From Paenibacillus sp. JNUCC32 (lineage in GTDB: Bacteria; Bacillota; Bacilli; Paenibacillales; Paenibacillaceae): a stretch of DNA of 64,000 nucleotides. The position numbers and the translations under genes are program-made. The notes beneath the pieces were generated by a model. That model saw only the letters and a list, made by a program, of their open reading frames with translations, was not told where the DNA came from and did no database searches. The stretch spans positions 5,225,501 to 5,289,500 of the forward strand of contig NZ_CP062260.1 in the NCBI RefSeq assembly GCF_014863545.1. The letters are read 5' to 3'. How positions within the stretch are numbered: the first letter of the stretch is position 1; every line of letters begins with the position of its first letter. Below, piece after piece: positions 34,237 to 43,162 of the stretch.

Positions 34237-35187
34237 TTATTTGCGATCCAATCGAACGCGCGGATCAACCGCGCCGTATAACAAGTCGATGATCAAGTTG
34301 ATGGTGACGTACATCAGCGTGACGACAAGCACCACCCCTTGGATCACCACAAAGTCCCTTCTGGCAATGGAATTCAAGATCAATTGACCCAGACCGGGAA
34401 TGTTGAATATGGCCTCCACGACCACCGCTCCCGTCACCAACGTGCCGAAGGTTTGTCCAATGACGGTCAGAATGGGCAGAAACGCGCTCCGAAACGCATG
34501 TTTGAACAGCACCTTCATTTCATGCAGGCCTTTGGATCTGGCTGTCTTGATGAAATTCAAATTCAGCACTTCCAGCATGGACGAACGGGTCATCCGCGTA
34601 ATCAGGGCCGCCTGTATGGTTCCAAGGGAAATGCCGGGAAGAATCAGATACTTCATATGTTCCCATAGCCCGCTGCTCAGCGGTTCATATCCAGCGACCG
34701 GCAGCCACTGCAGCTTGACGCCCACGAACAGCATAAGGAATAGTCCCAGCAAGAAACTGGGCAAGGCCATGCCCAGCAAGGATATCCCCATCAATGTATA
34801 ATCGGCGATGGACCCTCGCTTGTAAGCGGCGATAATCCCGAAGGGAATCGCGAGCAGGATCGCGATGACCTGTGCCAGAATGGCCAGCGATAGCGTGGGG
34901 GTAATATGCTCCGCAATGGCTTCGCTGACCGGCTGATTCATGAAAATCGAATCCCCCAGATCCCCCTTGAACACGTTGGCTACCCAGCTCGTATATTGTT
35001 CGAGTATCGGGCGGTCCAGTCCAAGGTCCTGATTCAGCTGCTCTATTTCCTCCTGCGACGCCTCCATTCCCAAGATGGCCGCCGCCGGATTCCCTGGCGT
35101 TATGTGGATGATCAGAAATATAGCGATGGTGACAACGGCCAGTACGGGAATCAGCGACAAAAGTCTTTTCGTAATATAAGCCAGCAC
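34237..35187 (-). CDS. oppB: Oligopeptide ABC transporter permease (OppB/DppB-like)
   Basis: 316 residues starting with GTG after GAGGGATTTGCC. The N-terminus MLAYITKRLLSLIPVLAVVTIAIF and the block GDLGDSIFMNQPVSEAI, together with the EAA loop TARSKGLHEMKVLFKHAFRSAF and the end YGAVDPRVRL, identify an OppB/DppB permease. Follows the binding-protein gene after an intercistronic hairpin. Confidence 0.94.
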   Translation of the reverse strand: MLAYITKRLLSLIPVLAVVTIAIFLIIHITPGNPAAAILGMEASQEEIEQLNQDLGLDRPILEQYTSWVANVFKGDLGDSIFMNQPVSEAIAEHITPTLSLAILAQVIAILLAIPFGIIAAYKRGSIADYTLMGISLLGMALPSFLLGLFLMLFVGVKLQWLPVAGYEPLSSGLWEHMKYLILPGISLGTIQAALITRMTRSSMLEVLNLNFIKTARSKGLHEMKVLFKHAFRSAFLPILTVIGQTFGTLVTGAVVVEAIFNIPGLGQLILNSIARRDFVVIQGVVLVVTLMYVTINLIIDLLYGAVDPRVRLDRK

Positions 35188-35232
35188 GGCAAATCCCTCA
35201 TTTGTACATGGTCTATGAATCCAATTTCAAAA

Positions 35233-35280
35233 AAGGAAGGTGTTATCGAAGTTACTCCGGTAACTTGTAACACCCTCCTT
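35233..35280 (-). terminator. Intercistronic hairpin between the binding-protein gene and oppB
   Basis: A long near-perfect stem (35233-35255 with 35260-35280, core AAGGTGTTA/TAACACC) with a TTTTTT on the minus strand after it. It probably works as partial terminator or RNA stabiliser so that more binding protein than permease is made. Confidence 0.75.
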
Positions 35281-35286
35281 ACACGC

Positions 35287-36885
35287 TTACTTCGCTACTT
35301 TGGCATTCCAAACCACCGGAGCTTCGAACAGCTCGAAGCCTTCAAGCTTCTTCGTTGTGGCGACGACGCCATTATAATGGCCGATTACGGTGGAGGAAGC
35401 GAATTCGTACAGGAAGCCCTGCAGCTTCTCCCATTCCTGCTTGGCGGCTTCCGGCGTGGCTGCGCCGCGAATATCAATCAGTGCCTGCTTGACCGTTTCA
35501 TTCTCGAGTCCGGCCCAATCCGGATTAACGGCCAGCAGCTGCGGCGGGGTAAGCTGATAGCCCGTGCTGGCAACAAAGATATCCCACTTGGAACGGTCGT
35601 TCTTCGTTTCCAGGAACGTCGGGAAATCGAAGTTCTCCACTTTTACGTTCATGCCGATCTGACGAAGCTGCTCCTGGATGACCAAGGTAGCCGTGTACAT
35701 CTCGTTATAATCCTTGGTCGTCAGCAGCGTGATTTCTTCGCCGTTATACCCGGCTTCTTGCAGCAGCTGCTTGGCCTTCTCCGGATTGGACTGGTTGTAA
35801 TACTCCGCTCCGGCTTCGGTCGACCATTGGACTTGATTCGTATTCAGGTAACCCGGCGCCAAAGAGTACAAATCCGGCTTGGCGAAGCTCGCCAACATGA
35901 TCTCCTCATTATTGAACGCGGCGAGAATGGCCTGGCGAATCTTCACGTCCTTTAACAATCCCTCGCTGGTATTGAAAAATGCCGTCAGGGCACCGCCAGG
36001 GAACGAGAGCAGGTTGATGTTGTTGTCGGCAGCCAGCTCATCATAGCTTTCGATCGGAATGCTGTCCGCCACATCGTACTGGCCGGTCTTCACGCCTGCA
36101 ATGCGCGTGGAGTGGTCCGTGACGAAATGGAAGTACAGGTCTTTGGCGGGAGCTTCTTTTCGACCGTCAAATCCGCTTGGCTCCGCATCCGACACCTGCT
36201 GATAATCGTCGTTTCGCACCAAATGGATGTACTGATCCTGCTTCCATTCCTGGAATTTATAAGGTCCTGTACCGATGTACTCCTTGATTCCGTCAGCCGG
36301 CGCTGCGTCCACGATCTCTTTCGGCATGATGGAAGGGAACTGCGCTTGCGATGCAATAAGAATCAACACGTCCGACGTAGGCGACTCTACGGTCAGCTTC
36401 ACGGTATACGCATCGACGGCTTCGAATTTGGCATTCGTCAGCAGCACCTTCGCCCGGGACGAAGTCACCAGCCAGCGGTTCATCGAGGCTACAACATCCT
36501 CGGACGTCATCTCTTTCCCGTTGTGGAACTTCACGCCTTGGCGAAGAGCGAACGTATACGTTAAACCATCCTCGCTTCGTTCAACCGACTCTGCCAGAGC
36601 CGGTACGGGTTCATAGTTTGCATTCAGCGTGTAGAGCTGTTCGAAGATATTGCCGGCCGTATCCAGTGCAACCGCCGATACCGTCAAGGCCGTATCCAGC
36701 GTTGGCGGCTGAGCCGTAAGCGCGATGTTCAGCTCGTCTTTGTACTCTTGTTGTTCGGCTTGCTTCTCGCTTCCTTTGTCTTCGGCTGCGCCTTCTGCCG
36801 CCGGATCGGAGCCGTTGCCGCATGCCGCGATCAACAGCATCAGCATGATCGACGATAAGAGTAAACCTAACTTTCTGGCTTTCAT
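35287..36885 (-). CDS. oppA: Peptide-binding lipoprotein, solute-binding protein family 5
   Basis: 532 residues. Lipoprotein signal with lipobox LIAAC (Cys22) followed by an acidic linker rich in Glu/Lys/Ala. The family 5 fold shows TYTFALRQGVKFHNGKEMTSEDVVASMNRW, and IGTGPYKFQEWKQDQYIHLVRNDDY. First gene of the opp-type operon; captures peptides (or similar ligands such as nickel chelates or glycosides) outside the membrane. The substrate class is inferred from the OppD/F-type ATPases. The gene name is by operon position. Confidence 0.92.
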   Translation of the reverse strand: MKARKLGLLLSSIMLMLLIAACGNGSDPAAEGAAEDKGSEKQAEQQEYKDELNIALTAQPPTLDTALTVSAVALDTAGNIFEQLYTLNANYEPVPALAESVERSEDGLTYTFALRQGVKFHNGKEMTSEDVVASMNRWLVTSSRAKVLLTNAKFEAVDAYTVKLTVESPTSDVLILIASQAQFPSIMPKEIVDAAPADGIKEYIGTGPYKFQEWKQDQYIHLVRNDDYQQVSDAEPSGFDGRKEAPAKDLYFHFVTDHSTRIAGVKTGQYDVADSIPIESYDELAADNNINLLSFPGGALTAFFNTSEGLLKDVKIRQAILAAFNNEEIMLASFAKPDLYSLAPGYLNTNQVQWSTEAGAEYYNQSNPEKAKQLLQEAGYNGEEITLLTTKDYNEMYTATLVIQEQLRQIGMNVKVENFDFPTFLETKNDRSKWDIFVASTGYQLTPPQLLAVNPDWAGLENETVKQALIDIRGAATPEAAKQEWEKLQGFLYEFASSTVIGHYNGVVATTKKLEGFELFEAPVVWNAKVAK

Positions 36886-36910
36886 TGTAATCCCCCCATG
36901 TAGTAGACAT

Positions 36911-36931
36911 ATGCATACGAAATGTATGCAT
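36911..36931. promoter_or_regulatory. Inverted repeat ATGCATAC-GAAAT-GTATGCAT in the opp leader
   Basis: Perfect 8-bp arms about 25 bases upstream of the binding-protein ATG and about 80 bases downstream of the predicted start of transcription. It could be an operator or an RNA hairpin. The stretch 36886-37150 otherwise holds only the opp promoter. Confidence 0.5.
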
Positions 36932-37008
36932 CATGCTCTGTCAAAAACTCGTAAAACGAACGCACCCCATAATTCTAAGTTATCTGGTAGGTTTAATAAG
37001 CTATGCAC

Positions 37009-37037
37009 ATACTAATAGATTCGCTATGGGCTGTCAA
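37009..37037 (-). promoter_or_regulatory. Sigma-A promoter of the opp operon
   Basis: Minus strand TTGACA (37037-37032), 17-base spacer, TAGTAT (37014-37009). The leader is about 115 bases. Confidence 0.65.
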
Positions 37038-37151
37038 TGCAATAATTGATCGCACTAGAATTAATTTCCTGTTCGCAAAAATAAATAGATCCAACATGCA
37101 AGGACTTCGTTCCTCTCCATCGCCTTAACCGCTGCAACCGGCCTTCCCCCG

Positions 37152-37190
37152 AAAATAAAAAAGCCCTGGTCCGTCTTTCGAACCAAGGCT
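37152..37190 (-). terminator. Terminator of the phosphotransferase gene
   Basis: AGCCCTGGT (37162-37170) and ACCAAGGCT (37182-37190) form the stem and a T-rich tract follows on the minus strand (37161-37152). Confidence 0.8.
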
Positions 37191-37195
37191 CTTTA

Positions 37196-38143
37196 TTAAA
37201 GTGGCAGATCGCTTTGCAAAATCTTTTCCCTGCGCCCTTTCATATACCACTGTCCCCAGGGATGAAGTTTGTCGAAATTTCCGCGGCAGGCATGGAACAG
37301 CTTCATATACCGCCCCATTTCTCTCAGCTTCATGAAATAGGGGATTTCCCGAAGCCACTCCTCCTCCAGGCAACGCTCCAGACGGTATCCTTCCAGGAAA
37401 GGGATCATGAATTTACCTCTGTCCGGATCGGCTCCTTCGGTCAAACCCGAGAAGAAGGCGGCGACGGCTATATCATCCACGAACCATGAATAACGGCTCG
37501 CATCGAAATCAATCAGGCACAACGCATCCCCCTGGACAAAAAAATTGCCGTAATGAAAATCGGCATGGATTAATCCATAAGCCTCCCTAGAAACCGGGAG
37601 CTTCGATATATACTGGCACAAGGCTTGATAACGAAAGGCAATTTCCTTTTCAGACGGCGGTAAATCGAGATGACGAACCTTCTCTGCCTCGTACGACCAA
37701 TTCGGTCGTCTCGTGGAGGGGTCCTGATGGGTATACTCTTGGGTGATACGATGCATGCCCCCCATGAATCGGCCCATTCGCCTGTATAAATCCTCGCCGG
37801 CTTCGTTCTCCCCAACCGGACGCCCCTTGGCTTCCTCGTAGCAGACTGCCGTATATTCACGGTCCTCCATCCGGATCCGCTCCGCAAGGTTCCCGGCTGC
37901 CGAATGGAGCGGCCTCGAAACGCAAACGCCCTTACTCCCAAGAAACTCTACCCACTGCACCTCCCCGGCAATCTTCGCATAGGGTTTGTGGGACTCGTCG
38001 GTCAAGCGCACATACACGGTCTTCTCGTCCCTTCGATAAGAACGGACAAGGCTGTGTTCGGAAAAATGCGTCTGGAGTCTATCCCGCTCCAAAAGTCCGA
38101 ACCTGCTCGCAGCCGCGGCCATAAGCTCGCTCCGTCGTTCCAA
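37196..38143 (-). CDS. APH-family phosphotransferase (kinase-like)
   Basis: 315 residues from TTG 38143 after GGGAGGAGC. The aminoglycoside phosphotransferase/choline kinase signature is intact: GLIHADFHYGNFFV (catalytic HxDxxxxN) and LIDFDASRYSWFVDDIA (metal-binding Asp). Many chromosomal Bacillales homologues of this type phosphorylate small metabolites or are of unknown function, and nothing here suggests antibiotic resistance. Monocistronic. Confidence 0.85.
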   Translation of the reverse strand: MERRSELMAAAASRFGLLERDRLQTHFSEHSLVRSYRRDEKTVYVRLTDESHKPYAKIAGEVQWVEFLGSKGVCVSRPLHSAAGNLAERIRMEDREYTAVCYEEAKGRPVGENEAGEDLYRRMGRFMGGMHRITQEYTHQDPSTRRPNWSYEAEKVRHLDLPPSEKEIAFRYQALCQYISKLPVSREAYGLIHADFHYGNFFVQGDALCLIDFDASRYSWFVDDIAVAAFFSGLTEGADPDRGKFMIPFLEGYRLERCLEEEWLREIPYFMKLREMGRYMKLFHACRGNFDKLHPWGQWYMKGRREKILQSDLPL

Positions 38144-38317
38144 TTGAAGCTCCTCCCTTCAAGCCGGATGATATTGAAATCAATGATGAATGATTTCTGC
38201 AAATATGTAAGCGGCTCCTGCATGCTAAGCCCGGTCCTCATGAATATTCCATTGAAATAACGCCATCAAACAGGGTCCTTGTGCCGGCCGCTTTCTCCGC
38301 CGATGTATACGCTCTTG

Positions 38318-38346
38318 TTGTCGTCAAAAGGGCGGGAGGATATAAT
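38318..38346 (+). promoter_or_regulatory. Promoter of the TetR gene
   Basis: TTGTCG (38318-38323), 17 bases, TATAAT (38341-38346), about 40 bases upstream of the ATG at 38389. Confidence 0.6.
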
Positions 38347-38388
38347 ACGGATAAAATAAAATCGTCATGCAAGAAAGAGGGCCTTATT

Positions 38389-39012
38389 ATGAATCCCGAA
38401 ACCCGAAACGCCCGAACCCAACTCATCATCGAAGCAGCCGAGCGCGTATTTACACATAAAGGCATTGAAAAAGCCACCATGCAGGATATAGCCACCGAGG
38501 CTGCCATGGGCGTAGCCACCGTTTTTCGTTTTTTTCCCCGCAAAGAGAAACTCGTCGTTGCCGTTGCCACGAAAATGCTGGAAACCGTTCTCGAGACCTT
38601 CCGCTCCGTCGCGGAACAGCCGATTTCCTGTATGGAGAAGCTGGAGCTGCTGTTCGACCACTTTATTTCCCTGCTGGAGCAGCAGACCAGCTCGAACGTG
38701 AAGCTGCTCGAGAACTTCGAGAGTTATGCGGCTCAGTTTACAGAGCCTCTCGAAGACATTGAGCTGTTTAACGCCGTCTACCGGGATATATCCCAGGTAT
38801 TCTCGACCATCGTGGAGCAGGGCATCGAGGATGGATCGGTTCAAGCCGACCTTCCGATTGCCGAGACGCTGACCACCATCGTGAATACATTCGGCATTTT
38901 TGCCAGAAAGCTGTCCCTCCAGAAAAACATTCTGGTGGTCGAGCCGGACCTCGCGCCGGAGAAGCAGCTGGCGATTCTCAAGCACATTCTGCTTAATTAT
39001 TTGCGGGCATAA
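38389..39012 (+). CDS. TetR/AcrR-family transcriptional regulator
   Basis: 207 residues from ATG 38389 (AAAGAGGGCC upstream). The N-terminal helix-turn-helix (about 8-55: RTQLIIEAAERVFTHKGIEKATMQDIATEAAMGVATVFRFFPRKEKLVV) is typical of TetR regulators; the rest is a helical ligand/dimerisation domain. The target is not obvious: neighbours are a phosphotransferase and, convergently, the TelA operon, and no efflux pump is adjacent. Confidence 0.93.
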   Translation: MNPETRNARTQLIIEAAERVFTHKGIEKATMQDIATEAAMGVATVFRFFPRKEKLVVAVATKMLETVLETFRSVAEQPISCMEKLELLFDHFISLLEQQTSSNVKLLENFESYAAQFTEPLEDIELFNAVYRDISQVFSTIVEQGIEDGSVQADLPIAETLTTIVNTFGIFARKLSLQKNILVVEPDLAPEKQLAILKHILLNYLRA

Positions 39013-39030
39013 GGGGCTTGGATCCAAATA

Positions 39031-39066
39031 AAAAGAGTGCGCAGCATCACGACTGCACACTCTTTT
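39031..39066. terminator. Bidirectional terminator between the TetR and TelA genes
   Basis: AAAAGAGTG (39031-39039) and CACTCTTTT (39058-39066) with an inner GCAG/CTGC pairing; the arms themselves supply A- and T-tracts for both directions. Confidence 0.85.
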
Positions 39067-39089
39067 CTTGTTGGTATCCCTGGCTACTC

Positions 39090-40229
39090 CTACAGGCCCA
39101 GCTTCTGCCCCCGCTCCAGGCGCTGAATCTGCTGCTCGCCCGTGACCGCCAGCTCGCTGAACTGATGGATCGTCTCGCGCATGCGCGGGAGAGCCTCCTG
39201 CTTGTAAGTGCTGATGGAATCAAGCGCTGACAGCACGTCCGTGAACGCTTGCTTCAAGGTATCAACGGAAATGCTCGTTTCCAGCGATTGCTTATGAATC
39301 GCCGCACCTTGATCCTTCAGCATTTTGGAGGTGGCGCTGATCAGGTTGTTCGTGGTTTCGTTCAGCAGCTCGATTTTCTTCAAGACAATCTTCTGGTTGT
39401 ACAGGGCACTTGCGACCGTCACCGATATTTTCAGCGCCGTTACCGTTACATTTCTTGCCCGATCCACACCACGGATTAACTCCTTGTTGTTCCGAATGAC
39501 GACTTCAATCGCCATGATACCCTGCTGGTTTACGACCAGCATCTGCTGCAGGTCCATCACGCGCTGGCGCAGAGGGAACAGCACCTCTTCGGTAATAAAC
39601 CGGATTTTATCCTCCGACTCCTGCCGTATTTTGGCCGCCTCGACCTGGGATTCGATCTCTGTATCCATGAGCATGCCCAGCTGAATTTCCTTTTGCAGCT
39701 TTTTGGTGAGATCGCGGAGGGTTTGCTGTTCAATCTCCAATGTGGTGTTGTCGTTCTTTAATACGGTTTTTCCTTTATCCAGAGAAATGATGATGTCCGA
39801 AATGACGGCATCCGCCTTTTGGAACTTGGCAAAATATCGGCGCAGCGGATTAAACACCATGCCCAGCAGCCCGCTCTTCGCAAAATCCACGACGCTCGGA
39901 TCCAGATCCTTCAGCTGCAGCTGCAGTTCCGTTAACCCTTTGGCCACTTGACCGCCTTCGTCCCCGGTTTTCGATAATCTCCCCACCTGAACCTGCAGGA
40001 GCGCGTTCTTCTCCGAGGATGATCTCATCGTGCTGATGCCAAAGCTGTCAATGGATTGCAGCACCTGTCTTCGCTTCTCGAGCGATTCAATATCCAGCTC
40101 CATGATGGCCTGAACATTGTTAGCCGCCAGCTCCTTCAGCTGCGTGACTTCTTCCGGCTCAGGCTTCACCTGCTCCTCGATTGCCGTCTTGATCTCTTCG
40201 GGACGAATGACTTCCATCGTAAATGACAA
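39090..40229 (-). CDS. TelA family toxic-anion resistance protein
   Basis: 379 residues from TTG 40229 after GGAGGGATTATA. Long alpha-helical, coiled-coil-like protein with the TelA pattern PLRRYFAKFQKADAVISDIIISLDKGKTVLKNDNTTLE and IRNNKELIRGVDRARNVTVTALKISVTVASAL. TelA proteins are linked to resistance to tellurite, nisin and cell-wall antibiotics, but the mechanism is not established. Third gene of an operon with a membrane coiled-coil protein and a binding-protein/VWA protein. The classical TerD-type genes are absent here. Confidence 0.92.
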   Translation of the reverse strand: MSFTMEVIRPEEIKTAIEEQVKPEPEEVTQLKELAANNVQAIMELDIESLEKRRQVLQSIDSFGISTMRSSSEKNALLQVQVGRLSKTGDEGGQVAKGLTELQLQLKDLDPSVVDFAKSGLLGMVFNPLRRYFAKFQKADAVISDIIISLDKGKTVLKNDNTTLEIEQQTLRDLTKKLQKEIQLGMLMDTEIESQVEAAKIRQESEDKIRFITEEVLFPLRQRVMDLQQMLVVNQQGIMAIEVVIRNNKELIRGVDRARNVTVTALKISVTVASALYNQKIVLKKIELLNETTNNLISATSKMLKDQGAAIHKQSLETSISVDTLKQAFTDVLSALDSISTYKQEALPRMRETIHQFSELAVTGEQQIQRLERGQKLGL

Positions 40230-40285
40230 TATAATCCCTCCTACAAGTTTCTGATAAACCAGATTTACATCGTTATGAAAAATTG

Positions 40286-41974
40286 CTACATCTGCACATT
40301 CAGCAGCTGGCCGATTTTGTATACGACATCATCGGTATCGGCGTTGATGCTGGCAGCTTCATTGATGCTGGAAATGCTTTGGAGCGCCTGAATGTCGGCA
40401 TTATAGCCAATCGTATACACCGGGATTTTGAAGGCTTGGATCAGTCCGCGGATATCGTCTAGGGAATGCCCGACGTTCGTCTCCCCGTCACTCAGCACAA
40501 AAATCAGGGGTTTCACGTCCGGATTCGCCGCCATCTCGTCCTGCAGCATCTTCATCGCCACGACGATGCCGTCAAAGGTCGCGGTATTCCCGCTGGCCTC
40601 GAGGCTGTTGATCGCACCGACAAACATCGACTGCTGATTTAAATCGTACTTGCCGATCGGAAGGTTAATCGTAACGTCCGTGGAATACGACACGAAGCCG
40701 ATGCTGTTGTCCCGGCCCAGATACTTCTGTCCCGTCAACAGCGATTCCTTGAGACGGTTTAACGGCTCGCCGTCCATGCTCCCCGATACGTCCGCCACGA
40801 ACACGGCCGCAACCGGCTTGTTGCCGTCCTTCTTCTCCTTCCACAGCTTCTGGGCGGACGGCAGCAGGCTGCTGTCAACGACCTCAAGCTCGGATTGGTA
40901 ATCGTTAAGACCGTTGAACCCTTTTTTGTCGGCCATCTGCTGGTATTTGTCCTGCTCAACGAATTCCGCGAATTTCTTGATGATGTCCAGCTTCTCCTTC
41001 GGCAATTTCCCGAGCGCGTACAAAGGGCTGTCGTGCCTTACGCCAAACGGGGTAAAGACGTAACCGCTTTTCATATCCGCCGCGTTGACAAAGGTCTGAT
41101 ACTCCAGGACAAAGGCATCCAGCATGCCGGACTTCGCCGCATCGCGCATCTGGATCGTGGTGGAAGCCGTGAAAGGAACGTTTGCTTGGAATTTCTCGAA
41201 GCCCTGTACCGCCTTCTCACCCAGTATGTCGTTGCTGTCGAACGTTTCAAGGGCCGTGATCAGGAAGTTGAGACCCGTGGAGCTGGCAAAAGGATCCGTG
41301 TATCCCATCGCCAATTCATTATTCGCTATCGCATCCGTCAGCGTCTTGACGTTCAAGGAGCCGTACTTCTCCACCAGCTCGTCGTATTTGGCTTTTCGGG
41401 TGACGACGCCGGTGACGTTCCCCGTCAGGCGCTTGGATACCAGCTCGGCTTTGACGCCGTATTCCTTGACCATCTCCCCCCACAGCTCATTGGAAGGCGT
41501 AAAAGCGTCCGGCACGTACTTCCCGGATGTTATGTAATCGGTTGCGGTTCCCGAAGCGATATTACGGATCTTCACGGATACCGGCTTGCCGTTCACTACC
41601 GGCTTGGATTTGTTGAATTCCTCTGCCACTTCGTTCAGCCATCCGTCAATGCCCGGTCCCGCCTTCTCCGGCGAGGAGAAAATCTCCACGTACAAGTCCG
41701 TCGTATTCTCGACCGAGATCGGGAACTTGGATATATCGGGCAGGGAATCCGCGACGGCCACCGGGTCCAGATCGACTTGGCCTTTGATGGGATCGGCTGA
41801 TGTGACAGTTATATCCTTGTAGATTTTGTTGATCTTTTTAGCCGCTCCTTCCGAATCGACCTCGGCTTGGCTTTTGCCCAGATTGGAGGTTAATGTGATC
41901 CCCGCGTACACTAGTACAAACACGACCACTGCAATGGCCACTAATACGACAAAGGCACTACCCTTGCTTCGCAT
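40286..41974 (-). CDS. Membrane-anchored solute-binding-like protein with C-terminal VWA domain
   Basis: About 562 residues from ATG 41974 (GAGGGAGATGATT upstream; an ATG two codons earlier is too close to the site). One N-terminal transmembrane anchor (about 7-29) leads to an outside part resembling a type 2 periplasmic binding protein (LYVEIFSSPEKAGPGIDGWLNEVAEEFNKS, NELAMGYTDPFASSTGLNFL). A von Willebrand factor A domain follows (about 375-560) with an intact MIDAS: DVSGSMD, a later Thr in SGNTATFDG, and an Asp in LSDGETN. Fusion of substrate-binding and VWA folds suggests ligand- or metal-dependent adhesion or complex assembly. Operon partner of TelA. Confidence 0.87.
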   Translation of the reverse strand: MRSKGSAFVVLVAIAVVVFVLVYAGITLTSNLGKSQAEVDSEGAAKKINKIYKDITVTSADPIKGQVDLDPVAVADSLPDISKFPISVENTTDLYVEIFSSPEKAGPGIDGWLNEVAEEFNKSKPVVNGKPVSVKIRNIASGTATDYITSGKYVPDAFTPSNELWGEMVKEYGVKAELVSKRLTGNVTGVVTRKAKYDELVEKYGSLNVKTLTDAIANNELAMGYTDPFASSTGLNFLITALETFDSNDILGEKAVQGFEKFQANVPFTASTTIQMRDAAKSGMLDAFVLEYQTFVNAADMKSGYVFTPFGVRHDSPLYALGKLPKEKLDIIKKFAEFVEQDKYQQMADKKGFNGLNDYQSELEVVDSSLLPSAQKLWKEKKDGNKPVAAVFVADVSGSMDGEPLNRLKESLLTGQKYLGRDNSIGFVSYSTDVTINLPIGKYDLNQQSMFVGAINSLEASGNTATFDGIVVAMKMLQDEMAANPDVKPLIFVLSDGETNVGHSLDDIRGLIQAFKIPVYTIGYNADIQALQSISSINEAASINADTDDVVYKIGQLLNVQM

Positions 41975-41989
41975 AATCATCTCCCTCTC

Positions 41990-42733
41990 TTATTGCTTGT
42001 ATAATTTGGTTTGCTTGATTAACGCATCGATTTCCTTCATGCACGGCATATCCTCCACATCCCGGTAATCGGTGCTGCCGAGCAAAGAGATCTCCAGCAG
42101 CAGCTTATCAAGCTTGAGCATGATTTCCTCGTTCGCCTCCAGATAACCGGTCACGTAAGCCAAGTACTCTTGGTATAACGCCGTTTTTTTCTGCGCCACC
42201 TTGCTGGACAGCTGGGAGGCTTTCGGCTGATCCGCCATGCGGGCGAAATCGGATGCGGCAAAGACGCCAAGCTTGTTCAGTATCCCTCGGATATTGAGGT
42301 AGAACAGCTTCTCGACTTCATCGATGACCCCCATGAATTTCTTGTAACTGAGCTCCGTTGGCTGAAAACGCTGACCCAGAACGCCCAGCAGCGCGTTTCT
42401 CTTCTTCTCGATTCGCTCCAATTGGTCCAGGGCAAGAGCGATATCATTCTTCAGGACTTTCACGTTGCGGTAATGGTGAAGCGCCTCTATGTAATCCTCG
42501 CGGGTCTGAATCGTTTGAATCGGTTTTGCAGCCGGAGACTTGAACAACAAAACATAACTTCCATAAAAGAGTGCAAGAACACTGACCACCCATACGGTGA
42601 TGACCAGTGCAGACTGGAAAGCGTTATCGCCGCCGACTTGGAAGCCGAGCAGCCCGGGCGAAACCAGGACAATATTCACGATCGCGATAACCGCCATAAG
42701 CAGGAGCAGCTTCGCGGACTTCGAGCCATTCAA
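41990..42733 (-). CDS. Membrane protein with coiled-coil tail, TelA operon
   Basis: 247 residues from TTG 42733 after GGGGAGGTG. Two transmembrane helices (about 7-30 and 38-62) are followed by a long, charged, helical cytoplasmic region (about 75-245) rich in Leu/Lys/Glu heptads. I do not recognise a named family with certainty; proteins of this shape accompany TelA/VWA pairs in Bacillales. Genes are closely spaced (15 bases to the VWA gene), so the three products probably form one envelope-associated complex. Confidence 0.75.
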   Translation of the reverse strand: MNGSKSAKLLLLMAVIAIVNIVLVSPGLLGFQVGGDNAFQSALVITVWVVSVLALFYGSYVLLFKSPAAKPIQTIQTREDYIEALHHYRNVKVLKNDIALALDQLERIEKKRNALLGVLGQRFQPTELSYKKFMGVIDEVEKLFYLNIRGILNKLGVFAASDFARMADQPKASQLSSKVAQKKTALYQEYLAYVTGYLEANEEIMLKLDKLLLEISLLGSTDYRDVEDMPCMKEIDALIKQTKLYKQ

Positions 42734-43094
42734 GAATTAACACCTCCCCTACTCCTATAGAGCGATGACTGATTCGACCTATAACCGCTTATAAAACATC
42801 CGTAAAAACATAGGTAATTAAAGGATATAACACATACTACGTCTCAATTCGAAGTTAGATGCATTTTCCTCTCCAGACAGCCCTGCCGATATGTAATCCA
42901 TTCATTTCTTTATCGGATTTTCACTTGGATAACATGATGCGGGCATGACCGTCCCGTGTTTAAGAAAGCCATGGCGAATACGCTGAGAACGGCGGCAAAA
43001 CAGAGGGGCCAAGCCGAGGCGAGCAAGTTCATAGAGGTAGGGTAACTATATCAAAATTACATAAATAATCCAATGGTTCTGCGACAAAAGACAC
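42734..43094. other. Gene-free stretch between TelA operon and RpiR gene
   Basis: About 360 bases with no convincing gene. An open stretch on the plus strand (about 42957-43043, ending TAA) would encode an Arg/Lys/Ala-rich peptide containing KKAMANTLRTAAKQRG. It has no ribosome binding site and is only about 29 codons, so it may be a decayed gene end. Confidence 0.3.
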
Positions 43095-43127
43095 AAAAAA
43101 AGTCCTTCAGGGCTCGCCTGAACGACT
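43095..43127 (-). terminator. Terminator of the RpiR gene
   Basis: AGTCCTTCAGG (43101-43111) and CCTGAACGACT (43117-43127) pair with one mismatch, T-run on the minus strand (43101-43095). Confidence 0.82.
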
Positions 43128-43162
43128 TCTATTAGGGATGGCCTCCCGGGGACTATAAACCT

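Noticed and set aside
34906..35955. 349-codon open frame on the plus strand across two opp genes
   Set aside because: Antisense to oppB and the binding-protein gene; composition typical of a mirror frame.
37196..38143. Aminoglycoside resistance gene
   Set aside because: The protein has only the general APH kinase signature; chromosomal relatives are mostly of other or unknown function and nothing here indicates resistance.
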